Assembly: GCF_023100725.1 (NCBI RefSeq)
Contig: NZ_CP095501.1
Location: 434,001-498,000, forward strand
Direction of reading: 5' to 3'
DNA length: 64,000 bases
Source: Arthrobacter antioxidans
Lineage (GTDB): Bacteria; Actinomycetota; Actinomycetes; Actinomycetales; Micrococcaceae
This document shows, one piece after another, positions 1-8,169 of this stretch. The stretch's first letter is position 1. Each line of letters starts with the position of its first letter. The notes beneath the pieces were generated by a model. That model saw nothing but the letters and a program-made list of their open reading frames with translations. It was not told where the DNA came from and ran no database searches. The translations under genes were made by a program, and so were the position numbers.

Positions 1-1373
1 ATTCCCATGCGGTTGATGAGGACGTCGAGCATCTCGTCGACGGCCGTCATCACGCGCGCGGCGCCCTGGTAGGCGTGCTGGTACTGCAGCAGGTTGACCT
101 GTTCCTCGTCCATGCTGACCGAGGTGGCGCCCAGCTGCTGCTGCAGGGCGCTGGTGGCGGAGACCTCCGCGAGGGCGTTGCCCTGCAGTTCGGTGCGCGC
201 TGCTGCGCCGAGATCGACGACGAACGCCGACCATGCGGCGTCGGGCGATCCGGGGCGCGTGCCGAGTTCCGAGATCCTGTCGGCCACGGAGCCGTCGAAA
301 CCGCCCGCGCCCGGTTCGCCGGTGGCGAGGTCCCCGCGGCGGGTGGGCAGCACGTCGAGGGACGCCGCGGCGCGGTCCGCCTGGTAGGCGAAGAACGGAC
401 CCTTGCCCGCGCCGGTGTGGAGGGCGTTCACCTGGTCGGCGAGCGTCGTCGCGAACGCGTTGTACCCGGCAGCGGCCTCGGCGAAGGGACCGCCGTCGCC
501 GGCGGGAGCGAGGAGGGAGAGCGTCGCGGCAAGTTCGCCGCTCTCGACGCCGGCCGGAGCGCCCGGCTGGTCCGTCCACTCGATCCGGACGGTCCCGGGT
601 TCGCCGATCCCCGCGGGCCCGGTGACCTGCAGCGTGCGGGCCGTGGTGCCCGAGACGAGGGGGTTGCCGGCCACCAGGACGTCGGCCGTGCCGTCCGCGT
701 TGTCGCGGACCGTGGCGCCGGTCAGCCCGGCGAGGGTCGCCGTCAGCTGGGTCCTGCGGTCCACGAGCTCGTTGGCGGGGGTCCCGGCGTTGACGGCGGA
801 ACGGATCTGCCGGTTCAGGCCGGCCACCTGCGCGGCGGCGTCGTTGACCTCCGTGGCGAGGGAGGTGGCCGAGGAGCGTGAGGTGGCCCACTGGGACTCG
901 ACCTCGCGGTAGCCGGCGGCGATGCGGGAGGTCAGCTGCCCTGCGGCGGCGAGCAGCGTCGAGGCCGGGGCGTCCTTCTCGGGTGCGTTGGAGACCTCCT
1001 GCCAGCCGGCCCAGAACTCCTGGAGGGACGCCGAGACGCCATGGGCGCCGGGCTCCCTCAGCCCGTCCTCGAGGCCGGCGAAGGCCTGCGCCCGGACGGC
1101 GGTGTAGCCTGCGGCGCCGGCCGTGATGCGGACGCGTGCGTCGAGATGCGCGTCTCCGAGCCGGGTGATCCCCGCGGCGAGGACCCCTTCGCCGGGACGG
1201 ACGCCGGTGGTGAAGAGCGAGGGCCGGGGGGAGGCGGCGGCCGAGGTCTCGAGCCGCTGCCGCGTGTACCCCTGCGTGTTCACGTTGGCGATGTTCTGCC
1301 CGGTGACGTCGAGGCCTGCGCGCGCTGCGGCGAGTCCGGAGTACGCCCTGGTGAGTCCGCTGAATGTGCTCAT
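1..1373 (-). CDS. flgK: Flagellar hook-associated protein FlgK, 3' end cut by window edge
   Basis: FlgK (HAP1) forms the first junction ring between hook and filament outside the cell. Reading the minus strand from an ATG at 1371-1373 gives an open frame of 457 codons to the window edge. The N-terminus (MSTFSGLTRAYSGLAAARAG, then TGQNIANVNTQGYTRQR) is the standard flagellar rod/hook N-terminal motif. The last readable residues, LINRMG, match the usual FlgK C-terminus, so only a few codons are missing. It follows flgN by 7 bases and shares its promoter at 1924-1951. In most clusters flgL and then fliW follow flgK; if so here, they lie beyond the left edge. The family call is firm from both ends; the exact end is not visible. 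Confidence 0.93.
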   Translation of the reverse strand, partial: MSTFSGLTRAYSGLAAARAGLDVTGQNIANVNTQGYTRQRLETSAAASPRPSLFTTGVRPGEGVLAAGITRLGDAHLDARVRITAGAAGYTAVRAQAFAGLEDGLREPGAHGVSASLQEFWAGWQEVSNAPEKDAPASTLLAAAGQLTSRIAAGYREVESQWATSRSSATSLATEVNDAAAQVAGLNRQIRSAVNAGTPANELVDRRTQLTATLAGLTGATVRDNADGTADVLVAGNPLVSGTTARTLQVTGPAGIGEPGTVRIEWTDQPGAPAGVESGELAATLSLLAPAGDGGPFAEAAAGYNAFATTLADQVNALHTGAGKGPFFAYQADRAAASLDVLPTRRGDLATGEPGAGGFDGSVADRISELGTRPGSPDAAWSAFVVDLGAAARTELQGNALAEVSATSALQQQLGATSVSMDEEQVNLLQYQHAYQGAARVMTAVDEMLDVLINRMG

Positions 1374-1380
1374 CGTCGCG

Positions 1381-1878
1381 CTACATGTCCTTGTCGAGGA
1401 GGGTGGGGTGTGCGTGGCCCTGGCGGTGACCGCGGCTCGCGGCGCCGTCCGCGGCGTACGTGCCCGCGCCGGTGCCGATCCCCGCAAGGGTCTCCTGCGC
1501 CGACCGGCTGGCCGCCTTCAGGAAGTGCTGGTTGGTGTCGCGCAGCGCGCCGATCTGCGCCACGAGGACCGTCATCGCCTGGAGGTGGGCCGTCAGCAGT
1601 TCACCCCAGGGTTCGTCGGGGGCTGCCACGGCCAGCTCCCGGAGGGTGGCGGCGCCGTCGATCCCCCAGTCCTGCGCCACGGCGGAGGCATGGACGGCAC
1701 GGGCGAGCCCCGTGTCGCGGAGCCGTTCGAGCACCTGTTCCACCTCACGGGTGGCGTGGTGGAGCCAGCGGGTCTTGCCGGACGTGAGGAGGAGTTGTTC
1801 CTCCTCGAGTTTGAAGACGAGGAGCTCGAGCAGTTCGCGCTCCTGCCAGAGCAGGGCGGACAGATTCTGGGCGCTCAC
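1381..1878 (-). CDS. flgN: FlgN-like flagellar export chaperone
   Basis: A 165-residue, mostly helical protein with leucine- and glutamate-rich N-terminal segments (for example ERELLELLVFKLEEEQLLL) and no membrane segment, as in the FlgN family (FlgN/PF05130). FlgN binds the hook-filament junction proteins FlgK and FlgL in the cytoplasm and delivers them to the export gate. Placement directly before flgK, with a 7-base gap, supports this more than the sequence does, because FlgN proteins diverge strongly. The start is a GTG at 1876-1878 preceded by GGAGGTAGAACC, a strong ribosome binding site. The tail after about residue 130 is Gly/Ala/His rich and probably disordered. Expression is likely from the sigma28-type promoter about 45 bases upstream. 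Confidence 0.8.
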   Translation of the reverse strand: MSAQNLSALLWQERELLELLVFKLEEEQLLLTSGKTRWLHHATREVEQVLERLRDTGLARAVHASAVAQDWGIDGAATLRELAVAAPDEPWGELLTAHLQAMTVLVAQIGALRDTNQHFLKAASRSAQETLAGIGTGAGTYAADGAASRGHRQGHAHPTLLDKDM

Positions 1879-1923
1879 GGTTCTACCTCCTCCCCGGTAC
1901 CACGGACGGTGGAACCGGGGGAA

Positions 1924-1951
1924 CTATCGGCGTTGCCTGCCGCGATGTAAG
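1924..1951 (-). promoter_or_regulatory. Sigma28-type promoter of flgN-flgK
   Basis: On the minus strand CTTACA, 15 bases, then CCGATAG, ending about 45 bases before the flgN GTG. It matches the boxes before fliC, flgB, flbD and fliM and resembles the known FliA/SigD consensus TAAA-N15-GCCGATAA. Confidence 0.75.
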
Positions 1952-1993
1952 GGATCGTCGTCAGGCGCGTCGTCGACAACCTACCAGCAGGGC

Positions 1994-4255
1994 TCATCGG
2001 GGAACGGCGGTGACCTTCACGACCGGTGTGTTCCGGGTGATCCACGGGACCACCTTCGCGGCCGGCAGCGGCTTGGCGAAGTGGAAGCCCTGGGCGAGAT
2101 CGCACCCCAGCGCGCGCAGTTCCACCAGCGTCTCCGCGTTGTCGACTCCCTCGGCGACCACCCGCAGGTCGAGGCTGTGGGCGAGGTCGATGATCGAGCC
2201 CACGAGCCCGCCGGCGCGTGGATCCGTGCGCATGGCGGTGATGAAGGACCGGTCCAGTTTGAGCTCGTCGGCGGGAAGGTCACGCAGGTAGGCCAGGGAG
2301 CTGTAGCCGGTCCCGAAGTCGTCGATCGAGATCTCGATGCCCGCGGTGCGAAGGCGCGCAAGGATCTTCGCGGAATGGGCCGGATCGGCCATCAGCATGT
2401 CCTCGGTGATCTCCAGCATGAGGCACTTCGCCGGCAGGTTGTGCTGCTCGAGCAGGGTGAGGATCTGCCGGGGCAGATACTGCTGGATACAGGACCCGGA
2501 CAGGTTCACGGCGACGCTGATCGTCAGCCCGTCGTCATGCCAGCGCGAGGCCTGGTCCACCGCCGCTTCCAGCACGAGCGTGGAGAGCTGGGGCATCAGG
2601 CCGGCTTCCTCCGCCAGGGGGAGGAACGACGTCGGGGGCAGCTGCCCCAGAACAGGGTGGTTCCACCGGACCAGCGCCTCGACGCTCGTCACGGTGTCCT
2701 CGGACAGGCGCACCTTGGGCTGGTAGTGCAACTCGAACTGGTTCTCGAGCAGCGCGGTACGGAGCTCCTCGAGGGTCCTCAGCTTGCGTGCGCCGCCGTC
2801 GTCGTCCATCGAACTGTAGAGATGGTGCCCGCTCCGACTGGACTTGGCCCGGAACATGGCGATGTCCGCCTTCCGCATCAGGAGGCTGATGTCGGTGCCG
2901 TTCTCCGGTGTGAGGGCGATGCCGATGCTGACGCTGGTCTTCAGCGAGGCCGTCCCGATCCGGATCGGTTCCGCGAGTTCCGCTTCCAGCCGCCGCGCCA
3001 CCCTCAGGGCTTCCTCCGTGGACAGGCCGTCGAGGAACACCGCGAACTCGTCGCCACCGAGGCGGGCGAGGATGTCCTCCTGCCTCAGCGCCCGGGCGAA
3101 GCGCTCGCTCACCTGGACGAGGAGGGCGTCACCGACGTTGTGCCCCAGGGCGTCATTGACGTCCTTGAAACGGTCGAGGTCCAGGAAGAGCAGGGCGCCC
3201 GGGTGACGTTTGTCCAGCCGTCCGCGAAGATCCCTGACGAGCCCCCGGCGGTTCGGGAGCTTCGTCAGCTCGTCCGTGGTCGCGAGGGTGACCAGCATCC
3301 GGTTCCGGAAGAGGAGGGGCAGTGCCGCCAGGAGGAGGGTGAGGGCGGCGAGTACCTGGGCGAGGGGCGCGATGGGTACCTGGCACCCGATGAGCAGGAC
3401 GGCAACGGCCGAGGTCGTGGACCCCATGAGCATGGTGACGGCAGGCAGGCCACGATCCTGGTGGCGCAAAGCCGTCCCTCCCCGGGCGACGCCGTCGACC
3501 CAGAGGGCGATGGCGACGATTCCCAGGATCCAGCCGGTGTCGACGGCCGAGCCGACAACGTAGTCCTGCACGCCCAGCGCGAAGGCGATATCGGCGGCGG
3601 TGAAAAGGACCAGGCCGGCCACGAGCAGCAGCCAGCGCGGGCCGAGATCGAGCCCGCGTGAGGCCAGCAGGCCGCCGACGGCAGTGATCAGCAGGAGATC
3701 GAGGAGCGGGTAGATGACGACGACGATCATCCCGAACGTCGTGCCGCCGCCCGCTCCGGACCGCAGGATCGGCGCGAGGACCATGGCCATGACGGACGCG
3801 GCGGCCAGCGCTCCCACCAGGCTGTCCAGCAGCAGGGGCCAGGTCACGCCCTTCAGCTTCCGCACCGTCACCGCGAGGGCGCCGAGCATCAGAGGGTAGA
3901 AAACGATGTAGGCGACATCCGCAGCGGAGACGACGTCGTGGGCCTGCTGCCCGTCCAGCGTCGAGAGATAGTAGACGTCGCCTGCCGTGTAGGCGGTCAC
4001 GGCGGCGGCTCCGAACACCACCTGCCACTGGGACAGTCGGGTCCTCAGGACGGCGCTGACGCAGACGGCCACGGCGGCGAGTTCGGCGATGATGCCGAGC
4101 CATACGCCGACGACGTCGAAGCGCACCAGATCGCCGAGCAGGAGACCGACGACATACAGCAGGGATACGGCGACCGTCGTGATCACCGGAATCCGTGAGA
4201 TCTGCGTCCGCACAGCGCCACCCACGACAACTTCACGCTGCGCAACAGCACGCAC
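1994..4255 (-). CDS. Membrane GGDEF-EAL cyclic-di-GMP synthase/phosphodiesterase
   Basis: This 753-residue protein has about nine hydrophobic segments in residues 1-300, then a GGDEF domain (about 320-470) and an EAL domain (about 490-745). The GGDEF site is intact (RLGGDEF near residue 400). The EAL domain keeps SVEALVRW (near 525), the DDFGTGYSS loop and AEGV, so both diguanylate cyclase and c-di-GMP phosphodiesterase activity look possible. Cyclic-di-GMP usually controls the switch between swimming and surface growth, so a place between flgN-flgK and fliC suggests motility control; that is inference. No sensor domain other than the membrane part is seen. The start is GTG at 4253-4255, preceded by GGAAGGAAATACTG. 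No sigma28-type box is seen upstream of it, so it is probably transcribed separately from the structural genes. Confidence 0.92.
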   Translation of the reverse strand: MRAVAQREVVVGGAVRTQISRIPVITTVAVSLLYVVGLLLGDLVRFDVVGVWLGIIAELAAVAVCVSAVLRTRLSQWQVVFGAAAVTAYTAGDVYYLSTLDGQQAHDVVSAADVAYIVFYPLMLGALAVTVRKLKGVTWPLLLDSLVGALAAASVMAMVLAPILRSGAGGGTTFGMIVVVIYPLLDLLLITAVGGLLASRGLDLGPRWLLLVAGLVLFTAADIAFALGVQDYVVGSAVDTGWILGIVAIALWVDGVARGGTALRHQDRGLPAVTMLMGSTTSAVAVLLIGCQVPIAPLAQVLAALTLLLAALPLLFRNRMLVTLATTDELTKLPNRRGLVRDLRGRLDKRHPGALLFLDLDRFKDVNDALGHNVGDALLVQVSERFARALRQEDILARLGGDEFAVFLDGLSTEEALRVARRLEAELAEPIRIGTASLKTSVSIGIALTPENGTDISLLMRKADIAMFRAKSSRSGHHLYSSMDDDGGARKLRTLEELRTALLENQFELHYQPKVRLSEDTVTSVEALVRWNHPVLGQLPPTSFLPLAEEAGLMPQLSTLVLEAAVDQASRWHDDGLTISVAVNLSGSCIQQYLPRQILTLLEQHNLPAKCLMLEITEDMLMADPAHSAKILARLRTAGIEISIDDFGTGYSSLAYLRDLPADELKLDRSFITAMRTDPRAGGLVGSIIDLAHSLDLRVVAEGVDNAETLVELRALGCDLAQGFHFAKPLPAAKVVPWITRNTPVVKVTAVPR

Positions 4256-4269
4256 CAGTATTTCCTTCC

Positions 4270-4293
4270 GTTCAGGTTCAGGTTCAGGATCAG
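4270..4293. repeat. Short hexamer repeat upstream of the GGDEF-EAL gene
   Basis: GTTCAG occurs three times in a row followed by the variant GATCAG. It sits in the 286-base gap between the GGDEF-EAL start and fliC, about 15 bases upstream of the GGDEF-EAL GTG. The rest of the gap up to 4452 shows nothing else I can name. Confidence 0.6.
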
Positions 4294-4452
4294 GAGCCTG
4301 ACCGAACAGCGAGCTTACGGCGGACCCAGGGGCCCGATCCTCGATCCGGCCCGTTCCGGCTCAACCCACGGCGAAAACTACGGTTACCTTGCGTCTGGCC
4401 GGGCTGTGCGACGCACGTCATGGCATTCCCCGAAAAAAAGTTCAGCGGATTC

Positions 4453-4481
4453 CTAACGTCCCCAGGGGTCGGTTCCGATAG
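4453..4481 (+). promoter_or_regulatory. Sigma28-type promoter of fliC
   Basis: CTAACG at 4453-4458, 16 bases, CCGATAG at 4475-4481. Transcription would start about 4487, at the foot of the leader hairpin. Same box as before flgN, flgB, flbD and fliM. Confidence 0.82.
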
Positions 4482-4485
4482 CTAC

Positions 4486-4534
4486 GGTTGCCGGCCCATG
4501 GATGGGCCGGCGATAGCAACCCTTTCACGGAGGA
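4486..4534 (+). promoter_or_regulatory. fliC leader hairpin with probable CsrA sites
   Basis: A perfect 8-bp stem, GCCGGCCC (4490-4497) with GGGCCGGC (4504-4511), closes the six-base loop ATGGAT, which holds a GGA at 4500-4502. GGTT (4486-4489) and AACC (4518-4521) can extend the foot. A second GGA pair lies in the Shine-Dalgarno GGAGGA at 4529-4534, eight bases before the ATG. CsrA binds GGA in hairpin loops (consensus core CARGGAUG), and in Bacillus subtilis hag it uses one loop site plus one site over the ribosome binding site. The match in layout is direct; regulation is inferred. Confidence 0.65.
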
Positions 4535-4541
4535 ATACATC

Positions 4542-5369
4542 ATGGGTTTCCAGATCAACACCAACACCGCGGCCAACACCGCATACCGCAACCTCTCCAG
4601 CACCCAGGGCGACATGTCCAAGTCGCTCGAGAAGCTGTCCAGCGGTCTCCGCATCAACCGCGCAGCCGACGACGCCGCCGGCCTGGCGATTTCCGAGGGC
4701 CTGCGCTCGCAGATCGGTGGCCTGGGAGTTGCAGCCCGCAACGCGCAGGACGGCATCAGCGTGGTCCAGACCGCTGAAGGTGCGCTGACCGAGGTCCACA
4801 GCATCCTGCAGCGTGTCCGCGACCTGGCAGTCCAGTCGGGTAACGACTCCAACAACGCCGAGGCCCGTACGGCCATCCAGACCGAAGTGACGGCACTGGG
4901 CGATGAGCTCTCGCGTATCGCCACGTCGACCAACTTCAACGGCACGGACCTGCTGAGCTCGGCAGCAACGAGCCTTACGTTCCAGGTCGGAGCGGGCTCG
5001 GACGCTGCGAACGACCAGATCAGCGTTGCGGCCACCGACATCGAGGCAGTAGCGACCGCAGTCAAGACTCTCACGTTCGTCGACTCGGCAGCAGCCCTGA
5101 CGTCGATCGCCGAGCTCGACACGCAGATCACGGCCGTGTCCTCGGCGCGCTCCGAGCTCGGTGCCGTGCAGAACCGCTTCGAGTCCGCGATCAACAGCAT
5201 CAACGTCACGCAGGAGAACCTCTCGGCGGCCAAGTCCCGCATCACGGACACCGACATGGCGAAGGAGATGGCCGACTTCACCCGTGCGAACATCCTCTCG
5301 CAGGCCGGTACCGCGATGCTGGCCCAGGCCAACCAGATGAACCAGGGTGTCCTTCAGCTCCTCCGCTAG
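4542..5369 (+). CDS. fliC: Flagellin
   Basis: Flagellin is the subunit of the extracellular filament. The 275-residue product has the conserved N-terminal D0/D1 region (MGFQINTNTAANTAYRNLS, then LSSGLRINRAADDAAGLAIS) and C-terminal D1/D0 region ending NQMNQGVLQLLR. The middle between about residues 140 and 190 is short, so the variable outer domains D2/D3 are nearly absent, as in other short Gram-positive flagellins. The segment LQRVRDLAVQSGN is the conserved D1 helix. The start is set by the conserved MGFQIN and by GGAGGA eight bases before the ATG; an in-frame ATG at 4488 lies inside the leader hairpin and is not used. It has its own sigma28-type promoter, a probable CsrA-controlled leader and a hairpin terminator, so it is a single-gene transcript with strong expression expected. 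Confidence 0.97.
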   Translation: MGFQINTNTAANTAYRNLSSTQGDMSKSLEKLSSGLRINRAADDAAGLAISEGLRSQIGGLGVAARNAQDGISVVQTAEGALTEVHSILQRVRDLAVQSGNDSNNAEARTAIQTEVTALGDELSRIATSTNFNGTDLLSSAATSLTFQVGAGSDAANDQISVAATDIEAVATAVKTLTFVDSAAALTSIAELDTQITAVSSARSELGAVQNRFESAINSINVTQENLSAAKSRITDTDMAKEMADFTRANILSQAGTAMLAQANQMNQGVLQLLR

Positions 5370-5391
5370 ACGGTGAGTTCGTAGGCAAGAG

Positions 5392-5440
5392 TGCACGGTG
5401 GCGGGACTGATCCTGGACCGAGAGGTCCCGCCACCGTGCA
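5392..5440 (+). terminator. Hairpin terminator after fliC
   Basis: A perfect 16-bp inverted repeat: TGCACGGTGGCGGGAC (5392-5407) pairs with GTCCCGCCACCGTGCA (5425-5440) around a 17-base loop, 22 bases after the fliC stop. There is no T run, which is common for actinobacterial terminators. Confidence 0.75.
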
Positions 5441-5503
5441 TTCGCCGCGAAACATCCCTACTAGGTAAGCAACACCTTCCAGCCCCACCCGAGAGGTAGA
5501 CCC

Positions 5504-6880
5504 ATGGCGTTCTCCATCGACGGCATCGCGAGCGGGCTGGACACCACGAACATGATCAACCAGCTCATGCAGCTGGAAGCACGCCCGCAGACGCTCCTCA
5601 AGGCCAAGGCCACCTCGACGCAGGGCTTCGTCACCGCCCTGCAGCAGCTGAACAAGCAGCTCGGCTCCCTGACCGAGCTCGCCGCCAGGACCGCGAAGCC
5701 CGCGGCCCTCGACCTCTACACGGTCGCCAGCAGCTCCGACGCCGCCACCGCCACGGCCACCTCGTCCGCCGGCGCCGGCACCCTCGACTTCACCGTGAGG
5801 CAGCTCGCCTCCTCGCAGTCCTCCGTCTCGGGCTCCATGACGGCCTTCTCCCCGGCGGCCTCCACGCTCACCCTGCGGGCGAAGGACGGCACCACGACCG
5901 AACTCGCCACCACCGGAAGCCTCGACGACGTCGTCGCCCAGGTGAACAAGGCCGACGTCGGCATCACCGCCACGAAGGTCAGCGCCGGAAAGGACGCCGA
6001 CGGCGTACAGCAGTACCGGCTCCAGTTCACCGCGCAGGAGCCAGGGGCCGAGCACAGCTTCGCGGTCTACCGTGGCACGGCAGCGGACGTGACGGCCGGC
6101 ACCGCGACCGATCTCTTCACCGAGACCGGCGCGGCCACCGTGCGCGCCGCGCAGGACGCCGAGGTGGTCCTCTGGGGTGGAACCGCCGCCGAGCAGACCG
6201 TGGCGTCGTCGTCGAACACCTTCGCGGACATCCTCCCCGGCGTCTCCGTCACCGTCGCCAAGGCCACCACCGAGCCGGTGTCCGTGACCGTCTCCCGCGA
6301 CACCGAAGCCACCTCCACGAAGGCGAAGGAGCTCGTGGACGCACTGCGGGGCGTCTTCTCCTTCGTGGACGCCAACACCAAGGTCACGCCGGGTGCGACG
6401 GCTGGTGCCGCGCCGACATCGGGCCGCTTCACGGGCGACAGCGCCGTCCGCGGGATCGCCCAGTCGATCCTCACGGCGGCGACGGCGCCCATCAACGGCA
6501 GATCGACGTCGGAGCTCGGCATCACGCTGACCCGCTCCGGGACCGTGGAGTTCGACGCCGAGAAGTTTGCCGCCGCGCTCGCGGAGGACCCGGCCGTAGT
6601 GAAGGACGCCCTCACCCAGCTCGCAGGGCGCGTCGCTGAAGCGGGCAAGGCCGCCTCGGACAAGTTCGACGGCGAACTCACGCGCCGGATCACGAGCCAG
6701 GAATCGACGGTCCGCAGCCTCAACGACCAGGTGTCCGGCTGGGACCAGCGGCTCGAGAAGCGCCGCGCCACCCTGGAGCGCACCTATTCCGCGCTCGAGG
6801 TCCAGCTCTCACAACTCCAATCGCAGGGGGACTGGCTGTCATCCCAGCTGGCCGGCCTCCCCACCGGAAGCGGGCTCTAG
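5504..6880 (+). CDS. fliD: Flagellar filament cap protein FliD
   Basis: FliD (HAP2) caps the growing filament and guides flagellin assembly. The 458-residue product starts MAFSIDGIASGLDTTNMINQ, the typical FliD N-terminus, followed by a coiled N-terminal D0 helix rich in Gln and Leu. The middle is Ala/Thr rich beta structure, and the C-terminus (about residues 375-450) is a helical D0 partner with LNDQVSGWDQRLEKRRATLE and SQLQSQGDWLSSQL. A GAGAGG ribosome binding site precedes the ATG at 5504. It directly abuts fliS. I see no sigma28-type box in the 63 bases between the fliC terminator and this gene; transcription may come from readthrough or another promoter. Confidence 0.95.
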   Translation: MAFSIDGIASGLDTTNMINQLMQLEARPQTLLKAKATSTQGFVTALQQLNKQLGSLTELAARTAKPAALDLYTVASSSDAATATATSSAGAGTLDFTVRQLASSQSSVSGSMTAFSPAASTLTLRAKDGTTTELATTGSLDDVVAQVNKADVGITATKVSAGKDADGVQQYRLQFTAQEPGAEHSFAVYRGTAADVTAGTATDLFTETGAATVRAAQDAEVVLWGGTAAEQTVASSSNTFADILPGVSVTVAKATTEPVSVTVSRDTEATSTKAKELVDALRGVFSFVDANTKVTPGATAGAAPTSGRFTGDSAVRGIAQSILTAATAPINGRSTSELGITLTRSGTVEFDAEKFAAALAEDPAVVKDALTQLAGRVAEAGKAASDKFDGELTRRITSQESTVRSLNDQVSGWDQRLEKRRATLERTYSALEVQLSQLQSQGDWLSSQLAGLPTGSGL

Positions 6881-7345
6881 ATGCTGCAGATGAACGGATA
6901 CCAGGCCAAGCGCTCGCAGTACGTGCAGGATGCCGTCCTGTCGGCGACCCCCGCCGGACTGCTGACCATGCTCTACGACCGGCTGCTGCTCGACCTCGCG
7001 CGGGCCGGCGCCGCCCAGGAGGCGGGGGAGTGGTCGGTCGCCTCGGAGAACCTGCTGCACGCGCAGGACATCGTGGGCGAGCTGATGTCCTCCCTGCGCA
7101 CGGACGTCTGGGACGGTGCGGCCGGCCTCATGTCCCTCTACACCTATGTGCGGCAGACCCTGGTCGAGGCCAATACCCGGCGGGACCGCGCCAAGACAAC
7201 TGAGTGCGCCGAGATCCTCGAACCGTTACGCCAGGCCTGGCACGAGGCGGCCCGCACCGGGCACGCGCAGCCGGTGGACCAGACCCCCGCGTTCCAGCAG
7301 GACCAGGACGCGCCCCGCTCCCTCGGGGTCCTCGGTGTCGGCTGA
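6881..7345 (+). CDS. fliS: Flagellin export chaperone FliS
   Basis: FliS binds the disordered C-terminus of flagellin in the cytoplasm, stops early polymerisation and presents flagellin to FlhA. The 154-residue product has the family signature early on: YQAKRSQYVQDAVLSATPAG followed by LLTMLYDRLLLDL, then helical segments ending near LYTYVRQTLVEAN and a helix with AEILEPLRQAWHEA. The last 25 residues look disordered. Its ATG directly follows the fliD stop (no gap) and its end overlaps the next gene by 11 bases if that gene uses GTG at 7335. Confidence 0.93.
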   Translation: MLQMNGYQAKRSQYVQDAVLSATPAGLLTMLYDRLLLDLARAGAAQEAGEWSVASENLLHAQDIVGELMSSLRTDVWDGAAGLMSLYTYVRQTLVEANTRRDRAKTTECAEILEPLRQAWHEAARTGHAQPVDQTPAFQQDQDAPRSLGVLGVG

Positions 7346-7703
7346 TCCCGACAGCCCGATGGCCACCGCAGCCTTCACGGCCTGGACCGCCGTCCTCGAC
7401 GCGCTCGAAGCCGCGCTGGATGCCGCGCCCGATTCCGCGGTCGACGACGCGGGAGACTTCGCGGCCGGCGACCTCGTGCGTCAGACCGCCGTCCTCGCCG
7501 GCTGGATCCCGCCGCAGGTGGACGGACCCATCCCCGCCGAACTCCTCCCCCGTGCGCACAGCATCAGCGAACGACAGCAGGCCGTGCTCGGCCGCCTGAC
7601 GGCCGACGCCGACACCCTGCGGCGCCACCGGAGCGCCCTCGGGTCGGTCCGTGCAGCGACCGCCCGGCAGGAGTCGGCCGTCTACCTCGACGTCACGGGC
7701 TGA
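7335..7703 (+). CDS. Small helical protein at the FliT position
   Basis: This 122-residue protein is not recognised by sequence. It is Ala/Asp rich, predicted helical, with no signal peptide, cysteine or membrane segment; the C-terminal half (SERQQAVLGRLTADADTLR) looks like a coiled helix pair. In many genomes fliS is followed by fliT, whose product is a small helical chaperone for FliD, so a FliT-type role is possible from position alone. Start choice is uncertain: GTG at 7335 overlaps fliS by 11 bases, and ATG at 7359 is the alternative; neither has a strong ribosome binding site. It ends 18 bases before the flgB promoter. Confidence 0.65.
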   Translation: MSADPDSPMATAAFTAWTAVLDALEAALDAAPDSAVDDAGDFAAGDLVRQTAVLAGWIPPQVDGPIPAELLPRAHSISERQQAVLGRLTADADTLRRHRSALGSVRAATARQESAVYLDVTG

Positions 7704-7721
7704 AGTTCCCCCGGAGAGTAC

Positions 7722-7750
7722 CTAACGGCAGGCCCGGGCACGTCCGATAG
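7722..7750 (+). promoter_or_regulatory. Sigma28-type promoter of the flgB operon
   Basis: CTAACG at 7722-7727, 16 bases, CCGATAG at 7744-7750, followed by about 75 bases of leader before the flgB start. The boxes are identical to those of fliC. Confidence 0.82.
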
Positions 7751-7827
7751 TTCCCGGTGAGCATGGATCGCTCACTCCCAGGCCATGGATCGGCCGCTCA
7801 GCCTTGTCTGCAGAAGGTCCTCCCGCC

Positions 7828-8169
7828 GTGCTCGATTCAGTGTCCTCGCTCGCCATGCGCAGTGCCCTCGACGGGCTCGCCCTGCGCCAGCGCGTCACAG
7901 CGAACAACATCGCCAACGTCAACACCCCCGGCTTCCACGCCCAGCGAGTCAGCTTCGAGGACGCCCTCGCGCGGTCGGTGTCCATGGGGAACGGCAGCGT
8001 CCAGGCCACCACCGACACCTCCCTCGAACCCACCCGGCTCAACGGCAGCAACGTCAACATGGACACGGAGACCCTCTCCAACATCGACACCGTGCTGCGC
8101 TTCCAGTTCGCGGCCCGCGCCGTCGAAGGGCCCTTCACCAGCATCCGCACCGCGCTGAGGAGCAACTGA
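7828..8169 (+). CDS. flgB: Flagellar proximal rod protein FlgB
   Basis: FlgB is the first rod protein above the MS ring. The 113-residue product has the rod signature RQRVTANNIANVNTPGFHAQ and a C-terminal helix (NIDTVLRFQFAARAVEGPFTS) of the kind that packs in the rod core. I chose GTG at 7828, which gives the family N-terminus LDSVSSLAMRSALDGLALRQ and has AGAAGG ten bases upstream; a TTG at 7804 in the same frame would cover that ribosome binding site. FlgB is the first gene of the long rod-basal body-export operon. Its stop overlaps the flgC ATG by one base, as expected for translational coupling. Confidence 0.92.
   Translation: MLDSVSSLAMRSALDGLALRQRVTANNIANVNTPGFHAQRVSFEDALARSVSMGNGSVQATTDTSLEPTRLNGSNVNMDTETLSNIDTVLRFQFAARAVEGPFTSIRTALRSN

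Noticed and set aside
1460..3661. Open frame of 733 codons on the plus strand opposite flgN and the GGDEF-EAL gene
   Set aside because: The minus strand holds GGDEF and EAL motifs in one frame; the plus frame shows none and runs through the flgN promoter.
4486..4521. Leader hairpin of fliC as a terminator of an upstream transcript
   Set aside because: No gene reads into it from the left on the plus strand, it has no T run, and it starts just after the fliC promoter.
4488..4541. Upstream ATG that would lengthen flagellin by 18 residues
   Set aside because: The extension lies in the hairpin, is not conserved in flagellins and would bypass the strong ribosome binding site at 4529.
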